A stretch of 64,000 nt of DNA from M0027 sp021713415 (GTDB lineage Bacteria > Pseudomonadota > Gammaproteobacteria > Francisellales > Francisellaceae): positions 1-64,000 of the forward strand of contig JAKJJQ010000007.1 in assembly GCA_021713415.1 (NCBI GenBank). Reading direction: 5' to 3'. The position numbers were made by a program, and so were the translations under genes. Positions 36,256-44,949 of the stretch are shown piece after piece. Each line of letters begins with the position of its first letter. Position 1 is the stretch's first letter. A model generated the notes under the pieces. It saw only the letters and a list, made by a program, of their open reading frames with translations. It was not told where the DNA came from and did no database searches.

Positions 36256-37736
36256 TGCGTAAAAATATTATATTTGGACTAGTATCAAGCTTTATTTCAA
36301 TGTGTGTTTCTATATTTGGAGGTGTAATTCAATCAGCATTTATTATTAGATATTTAAGTTTATTTGATGCTGGTGTATGGTTTGTTTTTTTAAGTATTGT
36401 TATGTTGTTGGCTTTTTGTGATTTTGGTTTGAGTCCTACTTTAAGTCGCGAAATTGGGCTATCCAGTGCAAAACAATCTCAGCAGTTACGAATATCAATT
36501 TTATATAAAGTAGTTTCACATTATATTTTAGTGCTAAGTATATTGATGTTTTTATTATTTGCTATTTTATACTTTGTCTTGGTTTATCCAAAAAGTGATA
36601 ATGAGTATGTGTTGTTGGCATTTATTTTATTTTCATTAGCCTGTATATTTCGTTTTATATCTAATCCTGCTTTAGCCGTTATTTATGGATGTGGTAAAGT
36701 TGCCTTAAATAAAAATATATTAACATTTAGTAGTTTAGTAAATTTTATTTTAGGATGTTTATTTCTTTATAGTGGGTTTGGTTTATCTGGCATTAGTTTT
36801 GCGTACTTTATTGGATATCTATTATTATATATCATTGCCAGATTGGTTGTGTTTAGGCAATTGAGTGTACAGCAATTAACTCTTCGATTAAGTACTTATA
36901 AAGTTGTTTTTTTTCGAATATGGAATCCATGTTTACAGTGGACAATAATGACAGTTGGTGCAGTGCTAATTTTACAGATAAGTAGTTTAATGATTGCATT
37001 TGTAATTGGTGTTGATCAAGTAGCATATTATGCGGTCATTAGGCAGCTATGTACTGCAATATTATCAACTTCGGGTATTATTGGTTTAGTTTTAGTACCA
37101 TTTATTTCTATTGCTAAGGGCAAAGGTGATACAAAGCAAATTCATGATTTTTTTGAATTTACTGTTAAGTTTGCCACGATGCTTGCAATCATTGGCGCGG
37201 TGTTAATTTATTTTTATCAAGGGGCAATTACATCTATTTGGTTTGATGGAAAAATCACTTTTAATCATTATCTTTTAATTTTAATGTTAATAACGACTGT
37301 ACTTGAAGTACATCATGTTGCTTGTGCACAAGTATGTTTGGCGACAGGCTATGTGCGTTTTGCATTGATTTCAATCATAGCGGGTATTATCAGTGTGATA
37401 TTAAACTATTTCTTGATCTCTAAATTTGGTATTGTGGGTGCTGGCCTTGCGATTTTACTTTCTCAAATTCTTACAAATAACTGGTTTGTTGTATTAGTTT
37501 CGATTAGGCATCTTAAAATAGCTTGGTATCAGTATTTAACAATTTGTTTTCAATTGCTTTTATATCTGTTTTTTCAATTTGTAGTTCAAGCGGTATTACA
37601 GTATTATTTAGAAAATCAAAATGCTTGGGTACAGTTGGTGATTGCTTCGATTGTAGCATTAGTAGCTTCCGTCGTTTATATGATTATTTTTTTACAAAAA
37701 GAAAGAAAGATAGTGATGAAATGGGTTAAGGGATGA
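36255..37736 (+). CDS. wzx: Wzx-like polysaccharide flippase
   Basis: 493 residues with about 14 hydrophobic segments and few charges, the MATE-like fold of polysaccharide transporters. It moves undecaprenyl-pyrophosphate-linked repeat units across the inner membrane. The N-terminal SSFISMCVSIFGGVIQSAFIIRYL pattern and the mid-protein FDFGLSPTLSREIG-like segment fit the family; the family is poorly conserved, so the call rests on topology and context. Base composition drops here relative to the housekeeping genes. Overlaps the next gene by 4 bases (ATGA). Confidence 0.85.
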   Translation: MRKNIIFGLVSSFISMCVSIFGGVIQSAFIIRYLSLFDAGVWFVFLSIVMLLAFCDFGLSPTLSREIGLSSAKQSQQLRISILYKVVSHYILVLSILMFLLFAILYFVLVYPKSDNEYVLLAFILFSLACIFRFISNPALAVIYGCGKVALNKNILTFSSLVNFILGCLFLYSGFGLSGISFAYFIGYLLLYIIARLVVFRQLSVQQLTLRLSTYKVVFFRIWNPCLQWTIMTVGAVLILQISSLMIAFVIGVDQVAYYAVIRQLCTAILSTSGIIGLVLVPFISIAKGKGDTKQIHDFFEFTVKFATMLAIIGAVLIYFYQGAITSIWFDGKITFNHYLLILMLITTVLEVHHVACAQVCLATGYVRFALISIIAGIISVILNYFLISKFGIVGAGLAILLSQILTNNWFVVLVSIRHLKIAWYQYLTICFQLLLYLFFQFVVQAVLQYYLENQNAWVQLVIASIVALVASVVYMIIFLQKERKIVMKWVKG

Positions 37737-38785
37737 TAAAAGATAAAATCGATCAAGAGCATATAAGTTTTGATTATAGAGATCATATAATGTCAATGGA
37801 GCATGTTCAGTCAATTTGTATTAAAGCAGCTTTAATTGAAAACCCAGTTGTAAGTATTGTCATACCAACATATAAGAGATTACATCATTTAATATTGGCA
37901 ATAGAAAGTGCACTCAATCAGCTATATATTGATAATTATGAAGTGATTATTGTCGATAATAACCCTCAGAGAGACTGTGATGTTGAAAAGTATATAGTGG
38001 CAAAATATGGCAATGAGAAGAAAGTTGGTTATTATAAAAATGAAAAAAATTTGGGTATGTTTGGCAATTGGAATCGATGTTATAAATTAGCGAAAGCACC
38101 ATGGGTGTCGATGCTCCATGATGATGATTTATTAAAAGATATTTATCTTAGTGAAATGTTAAAATACATTAAGATGGATGAAGTTGTTTTAATTGGTAAT
38201 TGCCCGGATAAATTATTTAATGTTGGTAAAATAAGGCCTAAAAGTAGATCTCGAAAAATAGTGGCAACGGTAATTAAATGGGTCGGTGTTAGATTATTTC
38301 GTGGTAAATATGTTAAATTGAATTTGTATGATTTTATCTTTGGTGTACCTATAAGGCCTGTTGGTTTTATGGTGAAAAAATCTGCAATCTTTCATATTGG
38401 TGGATTTGGTAATCATAGCTATGTTGAAGATTATTTGTGTTTTATAAAAATGTATTTAAAAAATAAAGGTCAAGTAAAGGTATTAGATTCATCATTATCT
38501 TTTTATAGATATTCAGTTAATCAATCACTAGAGAAAGCGACTCAGATGCAATTTCAGATATATAATTATTATATTCGTTGTAATCTTATTGATATGCTAG
38601 ATAATAAATTTTTAAAAAAATGTTTACGTCACTATAATCTAGTAAATTATCAAAGAAGTACAAATTCTGATAAATGGTGCTTTGCCTATTGGTATTCAAA
38701 ATTATGGATAATTATAATATATTTTTATCAGCCTTACTTGCTTGATAAAACAGTTATTGATATGGAGCATCAAAATGGTATTTAA
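37733..38785 (+). CDS. Family 2 glycosyltransferase
   Basis: 350 residues, a GT-A fold enzyme that likely adds one sugar of the repeat unit. The N-terminal VVSIVIPTYKRLHHLILAI (from about residue 39) binds the NDP-sugar; the acidic HDDDLL motif is the probable metal site. An extra 38-residue N-terminal segment precedes the domain, and the C-terminal third has a hydrophobic stretch that may associate with the membrane. Donor and acceptor unknown. Confidence 0.85.
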   Translation: MIKDKIDQEHISFDYRDHIMSMEHVQSICIKAALIENPVVSIVIPTYKRLHHLILAIESALNQLYIDNYEVIIVDNNPQRDCDVEKYIVAKYGNEKKVGYYKNEKNLGMFGNWNRCYKLAKAPWVSMLHDDDLLKDIYLSEMLKYIKMDEVVLIGNCPDKLFNVGKIRPKSRSRKIVATVIKWVGVRLFRGKYVKLNLYDFIFGVPIRPVGFMVKKSAIFHIGGFGNHSYVEDYLCFIKMYLKNKGQVKVLDSSLSFYRYSVNQSLEKATQMQFQIYNYYIRCNLIDMLDNKFLKKCLRHYNLVNYQRSTNSDKWCFAYWYSKLWIIIIYFYQPYLLDKTVIDMEHQNGI

Positions 38786-40112
38786 TAATACTGAATCGAA
38801 TAAAAATTTTCTAATGGTATTTATATATGTTTCGATTTTATACTTAAATATAGATTATATATCATATATGTTGTTTTTTATTATTTTATTTTTATTTATT
38901 TTCAATATAAAAATAGCAGCGAAGCTTGCTCTGGTAACGTTTTTAGCTTCTCCAGATGTTAGTCTTATATCATTTACCAGCACGGATCCAAGTGATGCAT
39001 TAATAACACATTCAATATACTTAGATAAGCTATTTGGATTTACATTGGCTTTATTAGTGTCTTGTTGTGTACTTGTTATGGCTCTAATTAGAGTTAATTG
39101 GATGCATTTAAAAATACATAAAAATATAGCGTTGTATATATTCTTACCGTTACTTATACCTTGTTATGGCCTATTGGTAAACCAGTTCAATATAGCATTT
39201 AGCTCTTCTAGTATCTTTTTTGGTTTGTTGGTGGGCTTTTGGATTTGTCATATTGGAGAAATTAATTTTAAGCAATTTTCTAGTTTACTATTAAGTGTTA
39301 TATTATCAGTGAGTATTATTAATATATTTTTCTCCCTTGTTGAACTTAAAGGTGGCATGTTATTTTTCGGTAATATAGGTACTTTATTTCCTGTTGCAAT
39401 CTTTTTTATTGATCAATTAATGCTAATCTGGAGGTTTATTCTTCTTGCTCTTTTAGGTTGGAATTTACTATTACATCCAGCACGTTCTAGAATTGTAGGT
39501 TATCTATATGCTGCTTTTGTATTTTTGTTAAAGCAAATGTTAAGAGCTATGATATATCTGATAATAGTAGCATTATTTGTTATTTTGATTTGGGGGGTAT
39601 TACCTGATAACTATACAGGGTTTTTACTTTGGAAGCTCAGTAGTATTAATATATTTGACCCTAATAATGTTTCTAGTTATACACGATATGTTGAGCTAGT
39701 AAATATATTACATCAAAATATAACTAATATATTTCATTTTGCTTTAGGTAGTGGCTATGGAGGTACTTATACTGATCAATATATGAATTTTCCTGATATA
39801 GCTTTATATTCAACAGCATTTAGTGAGCATGAAGTTACAAGTCACGTATTTCATAGTTCTCATCTTGCTTTTTCTGATATGCTCTTATATTCCGGAGTGA
39901 TACTAACTTTGATGTTTTACTTTGGTATATTTAAATTGACGTTTATAGATATACAAAAAATAAAGTTGAGAGATAAGTCACAACAATTATTTTTACTTTA
40001 TTTACCATTTTGGGTGCTTTGTATGTATAATCAACTGACTTATATTGTTTTTGGCATTTTTATCTATTATTTAAATGACTACTTGTTAGCAGCCCATGAA
40101 GATGCGCTATAG
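38775..40112 (+). CDS. Wzy-like O-antigen polymerase / ligase-like membrane protein
   Basis: 445 residues from ATG 38775 (GGAG 7 bases upstream), overlapping the upstream transferase by 11 bases; a TTG start at 38742 is rejected. About 11 hydrophobic helices and a periplasmic loop with polar and charged residues near about 300-370 (GSGYGGTYTDQY...SEHEVTSHVFHSSHLAFSDML) fit Wzy/WaaL-type proteins. Such proteins are extremely divergent, so the name rests on topology and its place next to wzx and glycosyltransferases. Confidence 0.7.
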   Translation: MVFNNTESNKNFLMVFIYVSILYLNIDYISYMLFFIILFLFIFNIKIAAKLALVTFLASPDVSLISFTSTDPSDALITHSIYLDKLFGFTLALLVSCCVLVMALIRVNWMHLKIHKNIALYIFLPLLIPCYGLLVNQFNIAFSSSSIFFGLLVGFWICHIGEINFKQFSSLLLSVILSVSIINIFFSLVELKGGMLFFGNIGTLFPVAIFFIDQLMLIWRFILLALLGWNLLLHPARSRIVGYLYAAFVFLLKQMLRAMIYLIIVALFVILIWGVLPDNYTGFLLWKLSSINIFDPNNVSSYTRYVELVNILHQNITNIFHFALGSGYGGTYTDQYMNFPDIALYSTAFSEHEVTSHVFHSSHLAFSDMLLYSGVILTLMFYFGIFKLTFIDIQKIKLRDKSQQLFLLYLPFWVLCMYNQLTYIVFGIFIYYLNDYLLAAHEDAL

Positions 40113-40125
40113 TAAAGGGCTTTTC

Positions 40126-41247
40126 TTAAAGTTGGAAGAGTTTGAATAACTGTTGTTGCAGAAGAGCATTTGTCCTATCACTAAGAATTTTTCTAATACC
40201 TGGTTGAAGTGTCATTTTTTCAATTGTTAGAAATATTTTGCTTAATTGTTGAGCGTTTGCTTCTTCATAATACAGTCCAATGGAGCCATATAGATCAATA
40301 TAGCTTTTAAAAAGGGGAATATTTGATGTAATCATATTTTTCTTATAGCTAACAGCTTCAAAAAAAACAGCACTACATCGATTAAAAAACTGTTTCCTAA
40401 AAGGCAAACATAGATAGTCAGACTCATGTAACAATTGTTTGTACTTATCATCACTAATTTTGTTTTCAATTAAGTTAATGTGATGGGTTTTTAAGGTTTT
40501 TTTTGTTAAACCAAATGGCTTTAATTCAATAGGGCGTCCTAATAAAATGTTAAAGCGAATTAAATTTGATGGCTTTGTATTGAGGTAGAGTTTTATAGCA
40601 TGTAGTAGGGTATCATATCCTTTATCAAGATGAGCACCGCTTACATAGCTAATAGTAATTAAATTATCTTCTTTTAAGGGAATATTTGAAAGGCTAACGT
40701 TGGGAAGTGGATGATAAAGTAGATGGAGTCTATTTAATGGGTATCGTAGCTTTACGGATGCAAAAGGCATAAATGACTGCTCTAGTAGAACTAAGTGGCT
40801 GTTAAATAACTTTAACATTTTTAGTGCTATGCGGCTGACTATGGACTCATTTGCTCGATGAAAGTTATTATGACAAATAAGGTATAATGGTTTTTTATTC
40901 AATGTAAATAAACAAGCTAAAAGCATTGATAGATTATCAAAGCAGATAAATAAATGCTTTTGATTAATTAAGTTATGCTGCCGTTTTTTTAACATATTTA
41001 GATGGTTAAAAAAAAGTCTAATTCTTGAGTTTGAGTTTTTCTGTGAATAGTGAATTTTAAAATTTTTAGCTACTATAATATCGTTAAGCTTCAGTGCTCG
41101 ATTAGTATAAAAAATGTTACATGGTAATAGCTGAAGACAGTTTTTAATTAATTGGGTGTTATAGTTTGCATGGCCCAGTGTAGAGACTGGATCATAGATT
41201 TCTAAAGAGGGTGTATTATCAATAAAAGGTTTCGTTAGTGATATCAT
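40126..41247 (-). CDS. GT4-like glycosyltransferase on the opposite strand
   Basis: 373 residues with a GT-B layout: the N-terminal part is variable, and the C-terminal half shows the ISYVSGAHLDKGYDTLLHAIK segment and the acidic FFEAVSYKKNMITSN motif typical of GT4 enzymes that bind the NDP-sugar. It is oriented against all surrounding glycan genes and ends 13 bases from the Wzy-like gene. Its function is inferred as a repeat-unit or core transferase. The predicted start is at the edge of the 41248-41506 gap. Confidence 0.75.
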   Translation of the reverse strand: MISLTKPFIDNTPSLEIYDPVSTLGHANYNTQLIKNCLQLLPCNIFYTNRALKLNDIIVAKNFKIHYSQKNSNSRIRLFFNHLNMLKKRQHNLINQKHLFICFDNLSMLLACLFTLNKKPLYLICHNNFHRANESIVSRIALKMLKLFNSHLVLLEQSFMPFASVKLRYPLNRLHLLYHPLPNVSLSNIPLKEDNLITISYVSGAHLDKGYDTLLHAIKLYLNTKPSNLIRFNILLGRPIELKPFGLTKKTLKTHHINLIENKISDDKYKQLLHESDYLCLPFRKQFFNRCSAVFFEAVSYKKNMITSNIPLFKSYIDLYGSIGLYYEEANAQQLSKIFLTIEKMTLQPGIRKILSDRTNALLQQQLFKLFQL

Positions 41248-41418
41248 TGAAGTTTATAGCTAAAAACGGTTGCTTTATTTAAGTATGTAATAATAACACA
41301 ATCAATAAATATAAGATAATAGTTTAAAATCAAGAATGATTTTTATTTTATCATCTGCTAAGTTGGTTAAGTGCAGATAGCTAGAAATATGAGTAGGTTA
41401 TTGTGTTATTGATATTCT

Positions 41419-41424
41419 TATAAT
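41419..41424 (+). promoter_or_regulatory. -10-like TATAAT in the 41248-41506 gap
   Basis: A perfect TATAAT stands 82 bases before the acetyltransferase start, without a good -35. The gap separates divergent genes (minus-strand GT and plus-strand acetyltransferase), so promoters in both directions are expected. A five-codon frame with its own AGGA (41488-41505) ends just before the acetyltransferase ATG. Confidence 0.3.
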
Positions 41425-41506
41425 ATTATCATTACCGTTATGAATATGAAGAATAGTTTAATAATTTTATGCGGTGAAATAGGATTTATGAATTGGTTTT
41501 GGTAGA

Positions 41507-42136
41507 ATGAGTTTAATGTATATTTATGCAAAAATTTTAAAAAAATTAAGAAGTGTAGCAATAAAAAATAGTATTGTTCATAAGACTTCTAAAGTTGAGT
41601 CAGGGACACAGTTGATAAGCTCTAGATTGGATAGATATTCATTTTGTGGTTATGATTGTGATATAAACTATTGCGATATAGGGGCATTTACTTCTATTGC
41701 AAATAATGTAGTTATTGGTGGGGGGGCTCACCCTGTAGATTGGGTTGCAATGTCACCTGTATTTTATGAAGGAAGGGATAGCGTTAAGGCTAAGTTTTCA
41801 ACTCATCAAAGAAAAGCAATAAAACGCACCAATGTAGGCCATGATGTTTGGATTGGCCAAAATGTAATTATTAAACAAGGTGTGAGTATAGGTATTGGTG
41901 CAGTAATTGGAATGGGAAGTGTTGTTACCAAAGATGTAGAACCATATAGCATAGTAGCAGGAAATCCAGCAAAAGAACTTCGCAAAAGATTTAATGAAGA
42001 TATAATAATTCAATTATTAAAGTCTCAATGGTGGCTTTTTGATAATAAAAAGCTTCAATGTTACGCAAGCTATTTTAAAAACCCTGTGAAGTTTCTAAAG
42101 GTATTAAATGATGAAAAAGATATTAATAATATATAA
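41507..42136 (+). CDS. Left-handed beta-helix O-acetyltransferase (CatB/XAT-like)
   Basis: 209 residues with hexapeptide repeats folding as a left-handed beta helix that uses acetyl-CoA. The helix region (about 30-165) contains DINYCDIGAFTSIANNVVIGGGAHPVDW and GHDVWIGQNVIIKQGVSIGIGAVIGMGSVVTKDVEPYSIVAGNPAK. The catalytic histidine is in GGGAHP. In a glycan locus it probably acetylates a sugar hydroxyl or amino group, including perhaps the 4-amino position of a deoxysugar, but the acceptor is unknown. It overlaps the following transferase by 29 bases. Confidence 0.85.
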   Translation: MSLMYIYAKILKKLRSVAIKNSIVHKTSKVESGTQLISSRLDRYSFCGYDCDINYCDIGAFTSIANNVVIGGGAHPVDWVAMSPVFYEGRDSVKAKFSTHQRKAIKRTNVGHDVWIGQNVIIKQGVSIGIGAVIGMGSVVTKDVEPYSIVAGNPAKELRKRFNEDIIIQLLKSQWWLFDNKKLQCYASYFKNPVKFLKVLNDEKDINNI

Positions 42137-43178
42137 TTTTATATTGCATTACAGAGTAGCTTTTTTTAATGAGCTTGGGAAATACTATGATGTAACAGTA
42201 TTGCATTCAGGAAAAGCCGTTACAACTAAGTCTGATAGATATAAAGAAGTTATTTTTCCGGTGAAAAAAATAGGACCATTCTATTTTCAGTCAGGTGTCA
42301 TTCGAGAGCTTAAAAATAAGCAATATGATGTTGTAATTGCTCTATTTGATGTTAGATGGGTAAATACGATTCGAGCCATCTACTATTGTAATGACCCTTG
42401 TAAATTTATTTGGTGGGGAGCATGGATCACTAAAAGTAAACTTGCAAATATGATTCGGTATTATTTTACAAAAAAAAGTGATGCTAATATTTATTATACT
42501 TATGAAGCGAAAAAAAATTTTCTCGATAAGGGTATAACCGATAAAAATTTATATGTTGCTAATAATACTTTTGATGTTTTTCCTAGAGTAAAATGCTTTG
42601 AAAACAACATCAAAAATAAAATACTATTTGTGGGAAGCTTAGATAAGAGAAAACAAAATGATGTATTGATTGATGCATTTTGTAATATTTTATCTGAGAT
42701 AGATAATCAAATTGACTTAGTTTTAGTTGGTGATGGCAAGGAACTTGATAATATAAAATATTTATTGAGGACAAAGAATATTTTAGATAGAGTAGTACTA
42801 GTTGGAAAGGTCAATAGTGCTGATAAACTTTTAGATTATTATCGAGAGGCAATAATCTCTGTTTCGTTCGGCCAAGCAGGATTGTCAGTATTACAAAGTT
42901 TAGGTTTTGGGGTACCATTTTTGACCAAACGAAATGCAGTGAGCGGGGGAGAAAAATCAAATATTAAGGATCAGTTTAATGGTATTTTATGTGATTCTTC
43001 TCAAGAATCACTAGAAGATGCGTTAATAAATGTTTGCAATAACATAGATTGGGCTAAAGAATTAGGGAAGAATGCTTATAACTATTATAGCGAGTATTGT
43101 ACGATAGAGAATATGGTACAAGGGTTTTGCGATGCCATTGAGGGTACTAATGTTGCAAAAGTAGATATGTCAAAATAA
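42108..43178 (+). CDS. Glycosyltransferase family 4-like protein
   Basis: 356 residues, GT-B fold. The C-terminal domain begins about residue 170 with KILFVGSLDKRKQNDVLIDAF and ends with the SFGQAGLSVLQSLGFGVPFLTKRNAVSGGEKSNI donor-binding stretch. ATG 42108 or 42111 are both possible; AAAGG is 5 or 8 bases upstream respectively. Donor and acceptor are not known. The 42-43 kb region has low GC like the neighbouring wzx/wzy genes. Confidence 0.82.
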   Translation: MMKKILIIYNFILHYRVAFFNELGKYYDVTVLHSGKAVTTKSDRYKEVIFPVKKIGPFYFQSGVIRELKNKQYDVVIALFDVRWVNTIRAIYYCNDPCKFIWWGAWITKSKLANMIRYYFTKKSDANIYYTYEAKKNFLDKGITDKNLYVANNTFDVFPRVKCFENNIKNKILFVGSLDKRKQNDVLIDAFCNILSEIDNQIDLVLVGDGKELDNIKYLLRTKNILDRVVLVGKVNSADKLLDYYREAIISVSFGQAGLSVLQSLGFGVPFLTKRNAVSGGEKSNIKDQFNGILCDSSQESLEDALINVCNNIDWAKELGKNAYNYYSEYCTIENMVQGFCDAIEGTNVAKVDMSK

Positions 43179-43191
43179 GTAGCAGTATAAT

Positions 43192-44334
43192 ATGATGAAG
43201 AACAAAAAGTACCAAATTTGTACAAATTGTGTGATGGATACCACAGACAGTAAGATTGTTTTTGATGAGAAAGGTGTTTGTGATCACTGTAATACCTTTT
43301 ATAAGGATATATTACCCTTCTGGCATACAGATGAAAAAGGCCAACAGCAGTTAAATGCTATTGCTGAGAAAATTAGAGCTGCTGGTAAGGGTAAAGACTT
43401 TGACTGTATTATTGGCATGAGTGGTGGAATTGACAGTTCATATTTGACTTGGTATGCAAAAGAAAAGTTAAATTTAAGACCATTGGTCTTTCATGTTGAT
43501 GCAGGTTGGAACTCCCAGCAAGCCGTGCATAATATTGAGCAAATTGTTGATAAATTAGGCCTTGATCTATATACAGAAGTGATTGATTGGCAAGAGATGA
43601 AAGATTTGCAGTTAGCGTTTTTTAAATCAGGCGTCTCCCACATTGATACACCACAAGACCATGCGTTTTTTGCAACAATGTATAAATTTGCAAATCAGTA
43701 CAAGGTAAAATATATTTTAACGGGTGGTAATTATTCAACCGAATGCATTAGAAACCCACTAGAATGGATGTATTATCAGTCTGATTCCAGGCAAATCAAA
43801 GATATTCATCGCCAATTTGGCACAAAGCCATTAAAGAAGTTTCCATTAACAAGTATTTTATGGCATAAAGTCTATTTACGTTATATCAAGAAAGTAAAAT
43901 TAATTCGACCATTGGATTATATTCCATATATTAAAGAAGAAGCAACACAGTTTTTAGAAAAAGAATTAGGTTATCAGCGCTATGCTCAAAAGCATTTTGA
44001 GTCACGTTTTACTAAATTTTATGAGGGCTACTGGCTGCCTGAAAAATTTGGTTATGATACACGCAAAGTTCAATACTCAAGCCTAATTTTAACAGGACAG
44101 ATGACAAGAGAAGAAGCAATAGAGAAATTAAAAACACCTGCATATGACCCTGAAATGATTAAACATGATTTTGAATATATTGCGACAAAACTTGGTATTA
44201 ATGCTGATCAGTTAGAATCATATTTTAAGGCCGAAAATAAAACCTATAAAGATTATAAATCACAGCAAGCTATCTATGATCTTGGTGCTAAGGTTATGCG
44301 ACTATTTAAATTAGAAAAAGGTGGCAAGCGGTGA
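43192..44334 (+). CDS. N-acetyl sugar amidotransferase (WbpG-like)
   Basis: 380 residues. Homologues such as P. aeruginosa WbpG convert a sugar acetamido group to an acetamidino group using ammonia supplied by HisH/HisF-type partners. It has an N-terminal zinc-finger-like CTNCVMD...GVCDHC and the ATP-pyrophosphatase PP-loop GMSGGIDSSYL (about residues 75-85). The remaining region carries the conserved GGNYSTECIRNPLEW and YYQSDSRQIKDIHRQFG. Followed directly by its two partner genes. Confidence 0.9.
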   Translation: MMKNKKYQICTNCVMDTTDSKIVFDEKGVCDHCNTFYKDILPFWHTDEKGQQQLNAIAEKIRAAGKGKDFDCIIGMSGGIDSSYLTWYAKEKLNLRPLVFHVDAGWNSQQAVHNIEQIVDKLGLDLYTEVIDWQEMKDLQLAFFKSGVSHIDTPQDHAFFATMYKFANQYKVKYILTGGNYSTECIRNPLEWMYYQSDSRQIKDIHRQFGTKPLKKFPLTSILWHKVYLRYIKKVKLIRPLDYIPYIKEEATQFLEKELGYQRYAQKHFESRFTKFYEGYWLPEKFGYDTRKVQYSSLILTGQMTREEAIEKLKTPAYDPEMIKHDFEYIATKLGINADQLESYFKAENKTYKDYKSQQAIYDLGAKVMRLFKLEKGGKR

Positions 44335-44945
44335 TTGGGATTATTGATTATGGTGTTGGTAATATCAATGCATTTGCAACGATTTATAAGCGTTTAAATT
44401 TTGACTATAAATTAGTTCAGAGGCAAGCAGATTTTAATGCAGTGACAAAACTGATTCTTCCTGGTGTTGGTGCATTTGATCATACGATGAAAAAACTATC
44501 TAATTCAGGTCTTAGAGATAGATTGGATCATTTAGTATTAGAACAGAAATTGCCTGTTTTAGGCATTTGTGTTGGAATGCAATTATTAGCAGAAGACAGT
44601 GATGAAGGCAAGCTTAGTGGGCTTGGCTGGATTAAGGGAAAAGTACATAAATTTAAACAAAGTAGCAATGAACAAAAATTACCACTACCGCATATGGGCT
44701 GGAATCAGATTACCCCAAAAATTCAGCATCCTTTGTTTGAAGGTTTAAATGAGCATGCAAGATTTTATTTTTTGCATTCGTATTATTTTGAGTGTAATCA
44801 TCAAGATAATATCATTGCAACAACAAACTATGGTGATCAATTTAGCTCAGTTATTCAAGCAGACAATATTTATGGTATGCAGTGCCATCCTGAAAAAAGT
44901 CATCATAATGGTATTACTTTTTTAAAGAACTTTGGAGCGCTTTAG
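44331..44945 (+). CDS. Glutamine amidotransferase HisH paralogue (HisH2/WbpH-like)
   Basis: 204 residues, class I glutaminase that releases ammonia from glutamine. The triad is visible: the nucleophile cysteine in LGICVGMQLL and His/Glu in QCHPEKSHH. PHMGWNQI is the HisH signature. It starts at a GTG overlapping the WbpG-like stop by 4 bases (GTGA). Placed between the amidotransferase and a HisF paralogue, it serves sugar amidation rather than histidine biosynthesis; no other his gene is visible here. Confidence 0.9.
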   Translation: MIGIIDYGVGNINAFATIYKRLNFDYKLVQRQADFNAVTKLILPGVGAFDHTMKKLSNSGLRDRLDHLVLEQKLPVLGICVGMQLLAEDSDEGKLSGLGWIKGKVHKFKQSSNEQKLPLPHMGWNQITPKIQHPLFEGLNEHARFYFLHSYYFECNHQDNIIATTNYGDQFSSVIQADNIYGMQCHPEKSHHNGITFLKNFGAL

Positions 44946-44949
44946 ATCA

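Noticed and set aside
41488..41505. Five-codon frame with AGGA ahead of it, ending one base before the acetyltransferase ATG
   Set aside because: It could be a leader for coupled translation, but a five-codon frame is likely by chance; only mentioned with the gap.
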